Shown in pieces: positions 8,343 to 17,933 of a stretch of 64,000 nucleotides of DNA. A program made the position numbers and the translations under genes. The stretch is from contig CBDCQQ010000005.1 in NCBI GenBank assembly GCA_965220665.1, forward strand, positions 248,001 through 312,000. The letters are read 5' to 3'. Every line of letters starts with the position of its first letter. Within the stretch, counting starts at the first letter, position 1. A model generated the notes under the pieces. The model had not been told where the DNA came from. It made no database searches and saw nothing but the letters and a program-made list of their open reading frames with translations. Origin of the DNA: JAJDZL01 sp965220665 (GTDB lineage Bacteria > Pseudomonadota > Gammaproteobacteria > Arenicellales > JAJDZL01).

Positions 8343-9101
8343 TCAATCGTCGGAAAAATTGTCGTAGCAAGCTGCAAGTTCCGGCGAGACTCCCTGTATT
8401 AATTTTCGATCAGGAAAAACAGAGCTTTTGAATCTTTCACCAAACACCGGGTCAGAAACGCACCGCTCAAGGACACTGACCAGCGCCATCGCACAATCAA
8501 TGACAGGTTTTTTCACCGCAAGTTCTGATACCAATCCTGCAAAAGCCGTTGCAAGCATTATGACTGAATCACAGTCTGAATCCAGAATAGTTTCCGCTAC
8601 TGCGAGTTCAGCGTGCATTTTCAGTTGCACTGGATCCTTAAGAATTTCTGATGGCAACCCTGGAATGCAGTTCACCACCGCCAACTGACTCGGTTTTGCG
8701 TATTGCTGCATCAGTTCGGTGTAGAGTGGCTGGGTACGCTTTGCGAAAGATACAACCGCAAATCGATCGCCAATTTCAAGTGCCTTCTGTACGCATGCTT
8801 CAGCCAAACCAACCACCGGCACATCAAGAATTTCCCGAACAGCACCGAGCCCACAGTCGAATGAAACAGCGAGACCCACTGCGTCATAACCGCGGGCATG
8901 CCTGGCAGCAAGTTCCAGTGTGCTGTAAGCACCAATTGCAAGATCGGCTTTGCTGTTGATGATCGGTGCACCGAAAGTGCCTGTCACACCATCAATCTCC
9001 GTAGTCGGCGTCGCCACAGATAGCGACGCTTCGACCGCCCTGTCGGTTACAAAAGGACTGGTGTTTGGATTGATCAAGAGCAGCTTCATTTTTTCAGTCA
9101 A
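8343..9101 (-). CDS. Asp/Glu/hydantoin racemase family protein
   Basis: A 252-residue protein of the Asp/Glu/hydantoin racemase superfamily. It starts with LLLINPNTS, the N-terminal signature of the hydantoin-racemase branch. Two candidate catalytic cysteines are seen, in SFDCGLG (about residue 81) and in KPVIDCAMALV (about 201), in the positions used for two-base racemisation. PVVGLAEA lies between them. The substrate cannot be assigned: allantoin, hydantoin and decarboxylase-like members share this fold. It is divergent from the nuclease-helicase gene, with only 42 bp between them. Confidence 0.8.
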   Translation of the reverse strand: MTEKMKLLLINPNTSPFVTDRAVEASLSVATPTTEIDGVTGTFGAPIINSKADLAIGAYSTLELAARHARGYDAVGLAVSFDCGLGAVREILDVPVVGLAEACVQKALEIGDRFAVVSFAKRTQPLYTELMQQYAKPSQLAVVNCIPGLPSEILKDPVQLKMHAELAVAETILDSDCDSVIMLATAFAGLVSELAVKKPVIDCAMALVSVLERCVSDPVFGERFKSSVFPDRKLIQGVSPELAACYDNFSDD

Positions 9102-9143
9102 AAAACTATCATTGTGGAGGAATTATTCTAAAGCAAGAGAATC

Positions 9144-11102
9144 ATGATCGGACGAGATTATCCAGAACACAGAAAATCGGTAGACGGCCACAACCAAAAC
9201 GAGGCTCACCGCGGCTGGGATTCGGATTTCGCGAAGTTTAGCGCAACCTCGAAGTCCGTGATTTTGCAACATTTGAGGGATCGCTATCCCGACTCATCAG
9301 CATCCGAAACTAACTCGTGGCAAAGAACTGTTCCGGATCTTCAGCGCGAAATAGGAGAGGTCATTGAAGTTGATTTAGGATCCTCTCAATTCACTGCGGT
9401 GTTGGAATATGAACTGCCCATGGAGTCGCGGCGAGCGGATGCCGTATTGCTACTCCATGACAACATTGTTGTCATTGAACTCAAAGGCAAATCTCATTCG
9501 ACTGACGCCGATATTGATCAGGCACATGCCTATGCGCGTGATCTTCGATGTTATCACCGGGACTGTCACGATCGGGAGGTCATTCCGATTTTGGTTCCTC
9601 AACTGCTGCGAAATCATGTCTCGGAAAGTCGCAATGTGAAAGTCTGTAGTCCAGATCGGCTGGATGAACTGGTAACAGCATTGGGTACTCGGCATCAATC
9701 TGAACCTGTCGATGCGAAACTGTTTCTGAAAGCTGAAGCGTACAAACCTCTTCCTTCGCTGGTCAGAGCAGCGCGCGAATTATTTAACAGGAAAAAACCT
9801 CCACAGCTATGGCGATCGGTTGCAAACACGGATCAAGCAGTAGTGGCAGTAAGGAACATTGTTGCGGACGCTTATTCTTCGCAAAAGCGTAAACTCGTAT
9901 TGCTAATGGGTGTTCCAGGCGCTGGTAAAACCTTGGTCGGATTGCGAATCGTGCATGAAGCAGATCTGGATACAGTTGCTGTTCGTGACACTGGCCCGTC
10001 AGCAATTTTCTTGTCAGGAAATGGTCCATTGGTCGAAGTTCTTCAATACGTTTTGAGAACAGAGCAGGAGTCAGGCAGCACATTTGTTCGCCCCATAAAA
10101 GAATATGTCAGACGGTTTACTCGCAGTCATCAACTCATTCCCAACGAACACGTAATGATTTTTGATGAAGCACAAAGGGCACACGATAAGGAGAGAGTCG
10201 CAGAAGTTCATAAAATCGATGTCAGCAAAGCAGCAAGCGAACCGGAAAACTTCATTAATTTCGCAGAACGAGTTCCAGACTGGTCAGTTGTAGTCGGCCT
10301 GGTAGGACATGGCCAGGAAATTCATATTGGTGAAGAAGGCGGACTGAATCTATGGGCTGACGCAATCAAAAACAGTCTCAACAGTACAGATTGGGATATA
10401 CACGGCCCGAAAGAAACAGCCAGCGCATTTCAGGGGCTCAACTATGAGATTAATCTCGACTTGAGTCTGAATGAGAACATTCGGTCTCACTTCGCATCTC
10501 ATCTACATGAATTTGTCTCCAAACTGGTTGCAAATCGACCTAATGCAGAAGAACTGCATAATGCTTCACTTGAGTTAGAGCGACAGGGACATGACCTCAG
10601 AATTACTCGCAATCTTGAAACAGCGAAACAATATCTCAGACAAAGGTATAGAAACTGGCCACAGGCCAGATTTGGAATGGTAGCATCCAGTCGCGACAAG
10701 GAATTAGAGAGTTTTGGCGTTCCCAACGGATTCCAGGATACGAAGCGAATTAAAGTTGGGCCCTGGTATAACGATGATGAGGATCTGCCAACCCGACTTT
10801 CCTGTAGACATCTGGAAATTTGTATAACTGAGTTCGCTGCGCAGGGGCTCGAACTTGACGCGGTATTATTGGCTTGGGGAACAGACTTTCAGTTACAAAA
10901 TGGTCGATGGTCAATTGCAAAAGCGCGGAAATACCGAAGCCCTTCACAGGTCAAAAATCCACTTCAAATTCGCTCCAATGCATACCGAGTACTACTAACA
11001 CGGGGTCGGGATGCTCATGTCGTTTTTGTACCAGATCTGCGCGAATTGGATGAAACATGGGAACTGTTAATCCTCAGTGGCTTTCGTGAATTGATGGAAT
11101 AG
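9144..11102 (+). CDS. nuclease-like domain plus DUF2075 (Schlafen-type) helicase/ATPase
   Basis: A 652-residue protein. The N-terminal domain (about 60-160) resembles a PD-(D/E)XK nuclease: Glu89, Asp99 and IELK at 111-114 are in the right order. A P-loop follows, GVPGAGKT at 256-263, with Walker B IFDEAQRAH at 339-347, a GHGQEI segment and a late AAQGLELD motif, as in the DUF2075 DNA/RNA helicase domain. Related proteins are often found in phage-defence contexts, but no such function has been shown for this one. Its C-terminus is separated from dsbB by only 5 bp, an unexplained pairing. Base composition does not differ clearly from its neighbours. Confidence 0.75.
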   Translation: MIGRDYPEHRKSVDGHNQNEAHRGWDSDFAKFSATSKSVILQHLRDRYPDSSASETNSWQRTVPDLQREIGEVIEVDLGSSQFTAVLEYELPMESRRADAVLLLHDNIVVIELKGKSHSTDADIDQAHAYARDLRCYHRDCHDREVIPILVPQLLRNHVSESRNVKVCSPDRLDELVTALGTRHQSEPVDAKLFLKAEAYKPLPSLVRAARELFNRKKPPQLWRSVANTDQAVVAVRNIVADAYSSQKRKLVLLMGVPGAGKTLVGLRIVHEADLDTVAVRDTGPSAIFLSGNGPLVEVLQYVLRTEQESGSTFVRPIKEYVRRFTRSHQLIPNEHVMIFDEAQRAHDKERVAEVHKIDVSKAASEPENFINFAERVPDWSVVVGLVGHGQEIHIGEEGGLNLWADAIKNSLNSTDWDIHGPKETASAFQGLNYEINLDLSLNENIRSHFASHLHEFVSKLVANRPNAEELHNASLELERQGHDLRITRNLETAKQYLRQRYRNWPQARFGMVASSRDKELESFGVPNGFQDTKRIKVGPWYNDDEDLPTRLSCRHLEICITEFAAQGLELDAVLLAWGTDFQLQNGRWSIAKARKYRSPSQVKNPLQIRSNAYRVLLTRGRDAHVVFVPDLRELDETWELLILSGFRELME

Positions 11103-11107
11103 TTTTG

Positions 11108-11614
11108 ATGCTCGAATTTCGTACAACCAACGCTATTGTTTTCTTTGCCTGTGTTGGTCTCTTAGCAACCGCGTACTATATGGAATACGTGATGTACCTG
11201 GAACCATGCCCCTTGTGCATGGTTCAAAGAATCGCATTCGTACTGGTGGGTTTAACGTGTCTCGCGGGTTTCCTGCACAATCCTGGTAGACGCGGGCGAA
11301 TAAGTTATTCGATTGTTCAATTGACATTCTGTGTGATTGGCGCTGCTAGTGCGGGAAGGCATATTTGGCTACAGAATGCACCCGTGGACAAGATTCCGGA
11401 ATGTTTTCCTGGAATCTCGACGATTTTTGCCCGCAACCCCCTGTTCGATGCAGTTGCAATTGTTTTCAGTGGAACGGGTGAATGTGCAGAGATATCGTGG
11501 GCGTTTTTAGGGCTGACTATTCCTGGCTGGGCTATGGTCGCTTTCGTCTGTTTCGCTTGTACTGCAATCTATCAGTTAGCTCGAATCAGGAAAACCCATC
11601 CCAAAACTGCTTAG
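11108..11614 (+). CDS. dsbB: disulfide bond formation protein DsbB
   Basis: Inner-membrane quinone reductase that reoxidises DsbA. With the ATG at 11108 it has 168 residues and four membrane helices. The first cysteine pair is CPLC at 34-37, the second is Cys99 and Cys126 in the second periplasmic loop, matching the usual spacing. A TTG directly before the ATG would add one Met. It follows the nuclease-helicase gene within a few bases, so it may be read from that gene's transcript. No dsbA is in the window. Confidence 0.93.
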   Translation: MLEFRTTNAIVFFACVGLLATAYYMEYVMYLEPCPLCMVQRIAFVLVGLTCLAGFLHNPGRRGRISYSIVQLTFCVIGAASAGRHIWLQNAPVDKIPECFPGISTIFARNPLFDAVAIVFSGTGECAEISWAFLGLTIPGWAMVAFVCFACTAIYQLARIRKTHPKTA

Positions 11615-12066
11615 TCGGTCATATTTGTTCAGCTTGTTCAGACTTAACCCTGGGGCGTGAGCGGCTAGTGTTAATCCCCTCCCGCTGGTAAGGCAAACCG
11701 ACTGATAAACGACCGACGTTTGCCACAAATCGACCGATCGGCCATAAGGGGCCGGTCAGTGGAATGACTAAACTAATGATCCAACTTTCAGCCGCGTTAT
11801 GAGAGCAGTTCACTGAAGTTGATCAACTTGAAACCAGCAAGACAAGGAAATTGGAGGTGTTCGTTTATGGCGAGTGATTGGTAACCTTGATCACATTCTA
11901 TTGAACCGCCCTCTATCCCGAGACGCTGAAGGTCTGCCTTTCCGTTCGGCTGTGTTCAACACCCAGCCGGAGACGCGCCGCGATTTTCAGCGCCTGATGA
12001 TCTACTCACCCCCTAATCATGCGACTGCTTCATCCGTCTGAAATCAACAGTGTAAATTCGCAGCAT
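11615..12066. other. intergenic region with nested hairpins and a small open frame
   Basis: Converging ends of dsbB and batD. GGCAAAC (11692-11698) pairs with GTTTGCC (11718-11724), and GACC/GGCC at 11732-11743 pairs with GGCC/GGTC at 11750-11757 around a 4-nt bulge. Neither is followed by a T-run. CGACCGA is repeated at 11710 and 11731. A 55-codon frame (GTG 11874 to TGA 12039-12041) has a protein-like composition, but an ATG frame with the better SD site ends after five codons. It may be a gene remnant. Confidence 0.35.
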
Positions 12067-13818
12067 TCATGAGGTAGAACGTTGTTCCGGCCAGAGCTCT
12101 TCCAATTTACTTCCGCGCTGCCAAAACCTCGATAACTGCTTCTTTCGCTTCACCTGACGAGCCCTGCCACGCAATGACTTTGTGAGAACTTTCCATAACT
12201 TCAACCCATGAACAAATACATCATCAGCAGAATAAAGCGCCCGGTCCAAATCTTCCAATAGTGGCATCAATTCCTCGCTCTGCATCCGTCGACCCAACTC
12301 GATCAGATTTTTCGGTGGACGATCAGTCCAGTAGTTTTCAGCCCAAACCAGCAACACCTGACTGATTTTCGTCGTATCGCCATTTTCGCATGCCTGCTTG
12401 ATCTTACCGAGCAGCTGACGTTCAGACGCCGCTTTCTGAACCTGGTCCGACTCCACTTCCTTCAGTTGCCCGCGCCTGTACCTGCCGCTCAGCAGCCACA
12501 AAAGCAACGTCAGAAACCAGATTCCCAACAGCACCAGACTGATCAGTTTCCATTGCTGATCTTGGGAAACAATCACCTCACTGGTCTGCAGCGTCTCAAT
12601 ACCATCAGGGTTGGCGCCAACCCGATTTTCTTCCATTGATTGGGAAACGGGTTTACCCATCGAAACTGAAATAGCGGGCAATGCTGCAACCTTTTCGCGA
12701 TCTTCATTGACATCCCACCAAACGACTTCCACTTTCGGCACTTCCAAATTCGAATCATTCTTCGGCACAATTGCAAATTCATCTGTTCGACTTGAGGTGA
12801 GCCAGTCAGCGCCTGGTGAGGTTTTTTGATCTGACTGCGATCCAGCATAGATTCTGGCAGTGCTGTTTTCCTCAAAATTAACGAGTGGCAACTGTATCGC
12901 CCTTAGGCCAATTGCATTGATTGAAATCGCTCTAGACTCCGGCCTGCCAACTTCAAAATCTGGAACTCGACCGTTCCATGAATCAGCCAGCTGCAAATCC
13001 TGGGCTGGCAGCCAGGTCGAACCGGAATAGGAACGGGGAATCGGCTTGACTTCAAGCTGCACTGAATTGGAACTGTAACGTTCTCTGTAATATTTTCTCA
13101 AATTTGTCGCCGGATCAAGCCGTTCGATCACACAGGCAAACTCAATAGGAGCGATGGTAAATGAGCCGCTTTGTTCCGGAAAAATTGCGTACTGCCTCTC
13201 AATAACCCGATAGTCAACGCCAGCGCGTCTGGAACTGTAACGCTTTTCCTGGGCAGAACCCTCGACCGTCGCAAACGGAATTTGAGGGTCGGACAACGTT
13301 CCGTTCACAATTGGAATCGAGTAATACAGCCGCGTCGTAAAGTTCAGCTGTGATTGAACGTACGGCTTGTTTGATGTGACATCGACCTCCAGAAAAATCT
13401 CAGCACCTTCAGTCGCAACATTGCTCACATACTTTTGCACTTCCAATTGAATGGGCTGAGTCTGTGCACCCGCAATCATGAGGGCAGGAATTTCTATGAC
13501 GCCCAGCCGCTTTGGTTGAATTTCAATCACCCAACTCTGAACAACATTGGGCACACTGTTAACAATATTGATGTTGGTTTGAGTGGATTGGCTCAAAATT
13601 TCAAAGTCCGCCCGCAGCGGTTCAAGGTCTGGGGCAGAGACATTGGTTGATTGGTCCTCTGCCGTCAGTACGAGTGTGACCGACTCATCCAGGTAAATGG
13701 GATTCCGGTCAACGGAGGCAGATACTTCAACTGCATTCGCCACAGGTATGGAATGCAAAAGTCCAATCAATATTGCAAAACCAATGCACAGTCTGCTTTC
13801 CGAATACCTCATGCGCAT
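12067..13818 (-). CDS. batD: BatD-like oxygen-tolerance membrane protein
   Basis: About 583 residues from the ATG at 13818, or 581 from the ATG at 13812. The N-terminus is a clear signal peptide ending near PVANA. Beta-rich BatD domains follow (VEVSASVDRNPIYLDESVTLVL and three similar segments), then one membrane helix near residue 450 and a basic cytoplasmic tail ending in KLEELWPEQRSTS. It is the last gene of the MoxR/Bat operon and starts four bases past the previous stop codon. A longer frame to 13908 overlaps batB/C and is less likely. Bat proteins are linked to envelope and oxidative stress, but their exact activity is unknown. Confidence 0.85.
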   Translation of the reverse strand: MRMRYSESRLCIGFAILIGLLHSIPVANAVEVSASVDRNPIYLDESVTLVLTAEDQSTNVSAPDLEPLRADFEILSQSTQTNINIVNSVPNVVQSWVIEIQPKRLGVIEIPALMIAGAQTQPIQLEVQKYVSNVATEGAEIFLEVDVTSNKPYVQSQLNFTTRLYYSIPIVNGTLSDPQIPFATVEGSAQEKRYSSRRAGVDYRVIERQYAIFPEQSGSFTIAPIEFACVIERLDPATNLRKYYRERYSSNSVQLEVKPIPRSYSGSTWLPAQDLQLADSWNGRVPDFEVGRPESRAISINAIGLRAIQLPLVNFEENSTARIYAGSQSDQKTSPGADWLTSSRTDEFAIVPKNDSNLEVPKVEVVWWDVNEDREKVAALPAISVSMGKPVSQSMEENRVGANPDGIETLQTSEVIVSQDQQWKLISLVLLGIWFLTLLLWLLSGRYRRGQLKEVESDQVQKAASERQLLGKIKQACENGDTTKISQVLLVWAENYWTDRPPKNLIELGRRMQSEELMPLLEDLDRALYSADDVFVHGLKLWKVLTKSLRGRARQVKRKKQLSRFWQRGSKLEELWPEQRSTS

Positions 13819-13822
13819 CTCA

Positions 13823-15496
13823 TCACCATGCGACCGCGGGTCGCTCAGCACGTTCTCGTGCCTGATATTCATAATGAAATCTGCGACGCAGCAATCCCGT
13901 TGGATCATCTTGAATCTGCTGCAGCCACTGCTCCATTAACTGGTCCTGTTCCCTGTCGACGCTATCATCCATGGATGCCAGCTGATTTTCTTCATCTCTC
14001 GGCTCGTCTCTTTTTTCAAACTCTTCCTCTTCGCCCTGACCACTGTTTGACGAAGAGCGTTCAAGCTGATCACTGGATGCTTCGTTTTTTTGAGAATTAC
14101 TGTCCTGGCTCTCTCTCGAATCATCCTGCTGCCCACGCTGTCGCTGCTGTTGTTCCTGAAGCAGTTTTTTGACGAGGTCGAGATTAAACTGGGCGTCTTC
14201 AAATTCAGGATCAATTTCAATTGCAGCCTCGTAATTCTCAATCGCCCCCTGCAAATCACCATCTTTGGCCTTGGCGTTTCCAGTATTGAAATTCGAAACT
14301 TTATCACTGGCTTTACTAAATTCCGCACTCGCCTCTTCAAATTTGTTTTGACGATAAAGGGCTATTCCATTCCAATCGGGATGTTCAGCGATGCGGGAAT
14401 TGTCAAAGTCTTCCTTTCGAACTGCAGCTGCAGCTTGCTGGTCCGAGCGAAGCCATATATCTTCCCACTTGAACGCATAAGCATCCTGAGATGTGACAGG
14501 CAAAAATATAAGAATTGACAGAATCCATCCGCGTCTGAAAATCAGCGCCACCAATGGAAGCAAGCCTAACAGAATCCAAGGGCCTCGATCATTCCAACCG
14601 ACACTTGAGTCATCATGAGTCGCCAGTTCAACTGAATCACGACCAAAGTCAATGGTATGAAGCATTGATTCCGTGAAGGGTTCTGAAACGAACGAGAACA
14701 GGCCACCCCCTTGTTTTGCCAATTTCGCCAGATTTTTAACGTCGATTGGAGCCACAATAAAATTACCAGCCCCATCTTTCAGAAAATCTCCATTATCAAG
14801 ACTAATGGGTGCCCCCGCCTCAGTTCCTACTGCAACTACTGATAGTCGAAAACCGTCATCTGTCAGGTTATTGGCAGCCGAAAATGCATCCTCATCGACT
14901 CCGTCGGTCAGGAGTACGACTGTGCCCCTCCTGAATCCAGAATTATTCAGCAACTGGTGTGCGCGGTATAGTCCTGAACTAGCCAGACTCCCCTGCACTG
15001 GCATCATTTGAATTTGCAGGGAGTGGAGTAAGTGAGACACAGTTCCTATATCGTCAGATATGGGTGTCACGTCGAATGCGTCGCCAGCAAATGCAACAAG
15101 GCCCACAGATTTATCTTGCTGCGCCTCGATCACCTCCAGAGCTTTGTAACGTGCTCGCTCCAACCTGGATGGCAGGAGGTCGGTTGAATTCATGGAACGT
15201 GATAGATCAAACACGACAACCATGGCGTCCACACTCTGATACAGTGCGTTCTTGTCCCGGTCCCAAGCCGGGCCCGCTAACGCAATCACTGCAAGAAGCC
15301 ACCCAACAACAATTGAAAGTCCCACCATTCGTTCAGAAACACGGTCGCCAATCAGGGTTAACTTAGAAAAAAGCTCACTGTCGCAGATTCGTCTCCAACT
15401 GTTACGATGTCTGCGAGTGACTGCAAATGCCAGAACAAAACCTACTGGAATGAGCAATAACCACCATGGTCTTAAGAAAATCAGCTCAATGGGCAT
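13823..15496 (-). CDS. BatB/BatC fusion: VWA domain plus TPR repeats
   Basis: A 557-residue protein. Two N-terminal membrane helices (about 8-25 and 57-75) precede a von Willebrand A domain (about 90-290) with the metal site DLSRS and TDGVDEDAF. Another membrane stretch lies near 305-335, followed by TPR repeats (about 370-440; FNTGNAKAKDGDLQGAIENYEAAIEIDPE is the clearest) and a Gln/Ser/Glu-rich disordered tail. BatB and BatC are separate proteins in some bacteria and joined here. Its start overlaps batA by 11 bases. Confidence 0.88.
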   Translation of the reverse strand: MPIELIFLRPWWLLLIPVGFVLAFAVTRRHRNSWRRICDSELFSKLTLIGDRVSERMVGLSIVVGWLLAVIALAGPAWDRDKNALYQSVDAMVVVFDLSRSMNSTDLLPSRLERARYKALEVIEAQQDKSVGLVAFAGDAFDVTPISDDIGTVSHLLHSLQIQMMPVQGSLASSGLYRAHQLLNNSGFRRGTVVLLTDGVDEDAFSAANNLTDDGFRLSVVAVGTEAGAPISLDNGDFLKDGAGNFIVAPIDVKNLAKLAKQGGGLFSFVSEPFTESMLHTIDFGRDSVELATHDDSSVGWNDRGPWILLGLLPLVALIFRRGWILSILIFLPVTSQDAYAFKWEDIWLRSDQQAAAAVRKEDFDNSRIAEHPDWNGIALYRQNKFEEASAEFSKASDKVSNFNTGNAKAKDGDLQGAIENYEAAIEIDPEFEDAQFNLDLVKKLLQEQQQRQRGQQDDSRESQDSNSQKNEASSDQLERSSSNSGQGEEEEFEKRDEPRDEENQLASMDDSVDREQDQLMEQWLQQIQDDPTGLLRRRFHYEYQARERAERPAVAW

Positions 15497-16475
15497 CTGC
15501 TCCCCTTTCTCTGATGTTGATAAGACGCAACAGTAACCCTGAATATGTATGTTGTGTAAACATCAACGCTACCAGAACCATTGCCAGAGCTAACGGCCAT
15601 GGATAGAGTTCCTTAACCAGAAGCCGAGCATGTGAATCTGCCTCAATTGGTTCGAACTCATCAATTGCCGTGTAGATCTCCTCCAGCGCTTTTGCATTAG
15701 ACGCATGAAAATAAACGCCGCCGGTGGTTTGTGCGATTTTCGGCAGCTCGTTGGTCCGTCTGCGATTTGAAGCCACAGCACTGGTGTGATCAATTCCTAT
15801 TCCGATCACAAATATTCTGACCCCGTGTTCAATCGCAAGCCGCATGCCTTCCAATGGTTCAATGTCTCCTGCAGAGTTGTCACCGTCTGTTAACAGGATC
15901 AGTATTCTGTTCTCAGCAGATCGCTCCCGCAAAACCTTGACAGCCAAGCCAATGGTGTCGCCAATTGCGGTCTGCTGTCCGGCAAATCCCACCCTGGCAT
16001 GACTCAAAAACTCCACAACCGAATCCAGATCGAAAGTTAAAGGCGTGTACAGATATGGCAGACTGCCAAACAGTATCAGGCCAACACGATCACCGGTTCT
16101 TCTCGCAACAAATTCGCTGGCGATTTCCTGCACCGCGCTGAATCGTGAGCGATTTCCCGCAGAAAAGTCCTGCTGTTGCATGCTTCCTGAAATATCAAGG
16201 GCAATAAGCAGGTCTCGACCAGTCACGGGAACCTGTACGTTCTCCTCAATCCATAAAGGTCGAGCAACCGCGCAGATGAGAGCAACCCAGACGAGAGCGG
16301 CCAGGCTGACCATCACTTTCGATGGCGCACTGACCGCAAATGCCCGGTCGTTTACGTCTCGAAAAAAGGGCACTTTGAGAGATGGTGGTCTAGATTCCCG
16401 TTTCGGCAAATACCTGTGAATCAGATACGGCACAGGTAAGGCAAGAAAAACAAAAATCCACTGAAATTTGAACAT
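15486..16475 (-). CDS. batA: BatA: VWA-domain membrane protein
   Basis: A 329-residue protein with N-terminal helices at about 5-20 and 50-72, then a von Willebrand A domain (about 85-270). The metal-ion site is intact: DISGS, then Thr and LTDGD later in the domain. A C-terminal helix (about 290-310) returns to the membrane. The VWA fold is predicted to lie on one face of the inner membrane and bind partners such as BatB. It sits between the DUF4381 gene and batB/C with near-zero spacing. Confidence 0.88.
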   Translation of the reverse strand: MFKFQWIFVFLALPVPYLIHRYLPKRESRPPSLKVPFFRDVNDRAFAVSAPSKVMVSLAALVWVALICAVARPLWIEENVQVPVTGRDLLIALDISGSMQQQDFSAGNRSRFSAVQEIASEFVARRTGDRVGLILFGSLPYLYTPLTFDLDSVVEFLSHARVGFAGQQTAIGDTIGLAVKVLRERSAENRILILLTDGDNSAGDIEPLEGMRLAIEHGVRIFVIGIGIDHTSAVASNRRRTNELPKIAQTTGGVYFHASNAKALEEIYTAIDEFEPIEADSHARLLVKELYPWPLALAMVLVALMFTQHTYSGLLLRLINIRERGADAH

Positions 16476-16484
16476 GACCAGGCC

Positions 16485-16940
16485 TTATGCGGTGACAGAC
16501 TTGGCCCAGTCACGGCAGATTTTGATCAATGGACCGAGATTTTCAGGTGTCAGAGCTGTATAGGGCGCACTCACCAATACGCGGCCCGGGCCAGTCGTAA
16601 ACTGATCTGTATGACCGCTTTGATCGAGAAACTGCAGCCAGTCCTCACCGCTCAAGCCGGCAACAGAGTCCCTTGGAAAACTCGTGATTGCGATGCGGCG
16701 CATCAGGATGGATAGCTCAACCACTGCCTCCCGCGGCTGCAATTGAACCAGCGCATCGAATTCCTTCACGAATGAGGTTTCTGACAGTCGCAGGTAAACC
16801 AGGTGGAGGAGATACACCGCTCCAATCAAACACAGAATGACAAGAACCAGTGCGATCCACCATCCAATAGCGGGCGGCCAGAATCCTGGATCGACCGGAT
16901 AAATGACATCTCGAAGCTCTAAGAGTGGGTCAGTTTCCAT
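16485..16940 (-). CDS. DUF4381 membrane protein of the Bat operon
   Basis: A 151-residue protein starting METDPLLELRDVIYP, with one membrane helix at about 25-50 and a cytoplasmic region containing FPRDSVAGLSGEDWLQFLDQ, both typical of the DUF4381 family that sits between DUF58 and BatA genes. Function unknown. It is six bases from the DUF58 gene. Confidence 0.85.
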   Translation of the reverse strand: METDPLLELRDVIYPVDPGFWPPAIGWWIALVLVILCLIGAVYLLHLVYLRLSETSFVKEFDALVQLQPREAVVELSILMRRIAITSFPRDSVAGLSGEDWLQFLDQSGHTDQFTTGPGRVLVSAPYTALTPENLGPLIKICRDWAKSVTA

Positions 16941-16946
16941 CGTCAG

Positions 16947-17918
16947 TCAAGCACGGGCTGTCGCAGAAGATCTGGAGAAACCGACGGGCGGTGATAAGCC
17001 GTTGCGACCATTAGGATGTGATGATCGATGAAATGCTCGATGCAGCACCTTGACAATTTCATCACCGCACTTCATCTGCACATTTGTTGAACCAAGCCGC
17101 TTGAGCGTTTCATGAATCGCCTGGTTGCGTTGATCCAGCAGCGTTTGAAGTTTCTTTCGACGACCGGTTGAGGACAGATGCAGCGTTGTATATTGCAATC
17201 CGTCCGTAACTGGATAGTGTCCAACCGGTAAAGACTCCTGCTCAATGGGGTCCTGAATCCAGCACACGATCAGCGACTGCCGTCGACTCAAATACGCCAG
17301 AGCCTTACCGCTGAGATCGGTCAGGTTGGCCAGGTCACTGAATATCACTGCCAGGTCGCCAGTTCGCACTTTTGGAGCTACAACTGAAAGCGCTTTTGCA
17401 AATGCCGAGGGAGACTCATTCTCCGAGGGTAGCGTCTGGCTCAACTTGGCCAACATATTCAGCTGTTTCATGAGCGATGCCGAACTGGATGCCAGTTTGC
17501 CTTGCCTGACACCCTGATCGGTTACACCAACGATACTAATCAGATCGCCCTGCGAATGTGCCGCCCAGGCAAGCAGTGCTGCCGCTTCAGCCGCCACGAC
17601 AGATTTGAAAGCTGACTGGGTTCCGAATCTCATTGTCGATGTCAGGTCAGCAATGAGATACACGGCCTTTTGACGATCTTCCTGAAACACCTTGGTGTGC
17701 GCAGTTCCGGTCCGTGCTGTCACACGCCAATCAATCATTCGCACATCGTCTCCTGCCTCGTATCTACGGGACTTCTCATACTCCATCCCACGTCCCAGGA
17801 TCTTTGATCGAAAACCGCCAGTCCGATAGACTGCGGGATTGACGGGCAACATTAATCCTTGAGTACGCCCACGAAGGCGTACCAGGTCCTGAGTCGTTAC
17901 GTATGTGCCACGCAACAT
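16947..17918 (-). CDS. DUF58 domain protein
   Basis: A 323-residue cytoplasmic protein. The family signature YEAGDDVRMIDWRVTARTG is near residues 55-73, followed by a VWA-like domain with YLIADLTSTMRFGT, whose metal-site motif (D-L-T-S-T) is near canonical. DUF58 proteins accompany MoxR ATPases in nearly all such operons and are thought to be client-binding or scaffold partners. The C-terminal tail is basic and unstructured. Confidence 0.88.
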   Translation of the reverse strand: MLRGTYVTTQDLVRLRGRTQGLMLPVNPAVYRTGGFRSKILGRGMEYEKSRRYEAGDDVRMIDWRVTARTGTAHTKVFQEDRQKAVYLIADLTSTMRFGTQSAFKSVVAAEAAALLAWAAHSQGDLISIVGVTDQGVRQGKLASSSASLMKQLNMLAKLSQTLPSENESPSAFAKALSVVAPKVRTGDLAVIFSDLANLTDLSGKALAYLSRRQSLIVCWIQDPIEQESLPVGHYPVTDGLQYTTLHLSSTGRRKKLQTLLDQRNQAIHETLKRLGSTNVQMKCGDEIVKVLHRAFHRSSHPNGRNGLSPPVGFSRSSATARA

Positions 17919-17933
17919 TATTGTTTTTCTAAA

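Noticed and set aside
11867..11884. Five-codon leader peptide after a good SD site
   Set aside because: Too short to support, with no amino acid repeat of an attenuator and no gene directly downstream on that strand.
13651..14172. Long plus-strand frame of 173 codons over batB/C
   Set aside because: It is the antisense of a well-supported gene and has no recognisable domain.
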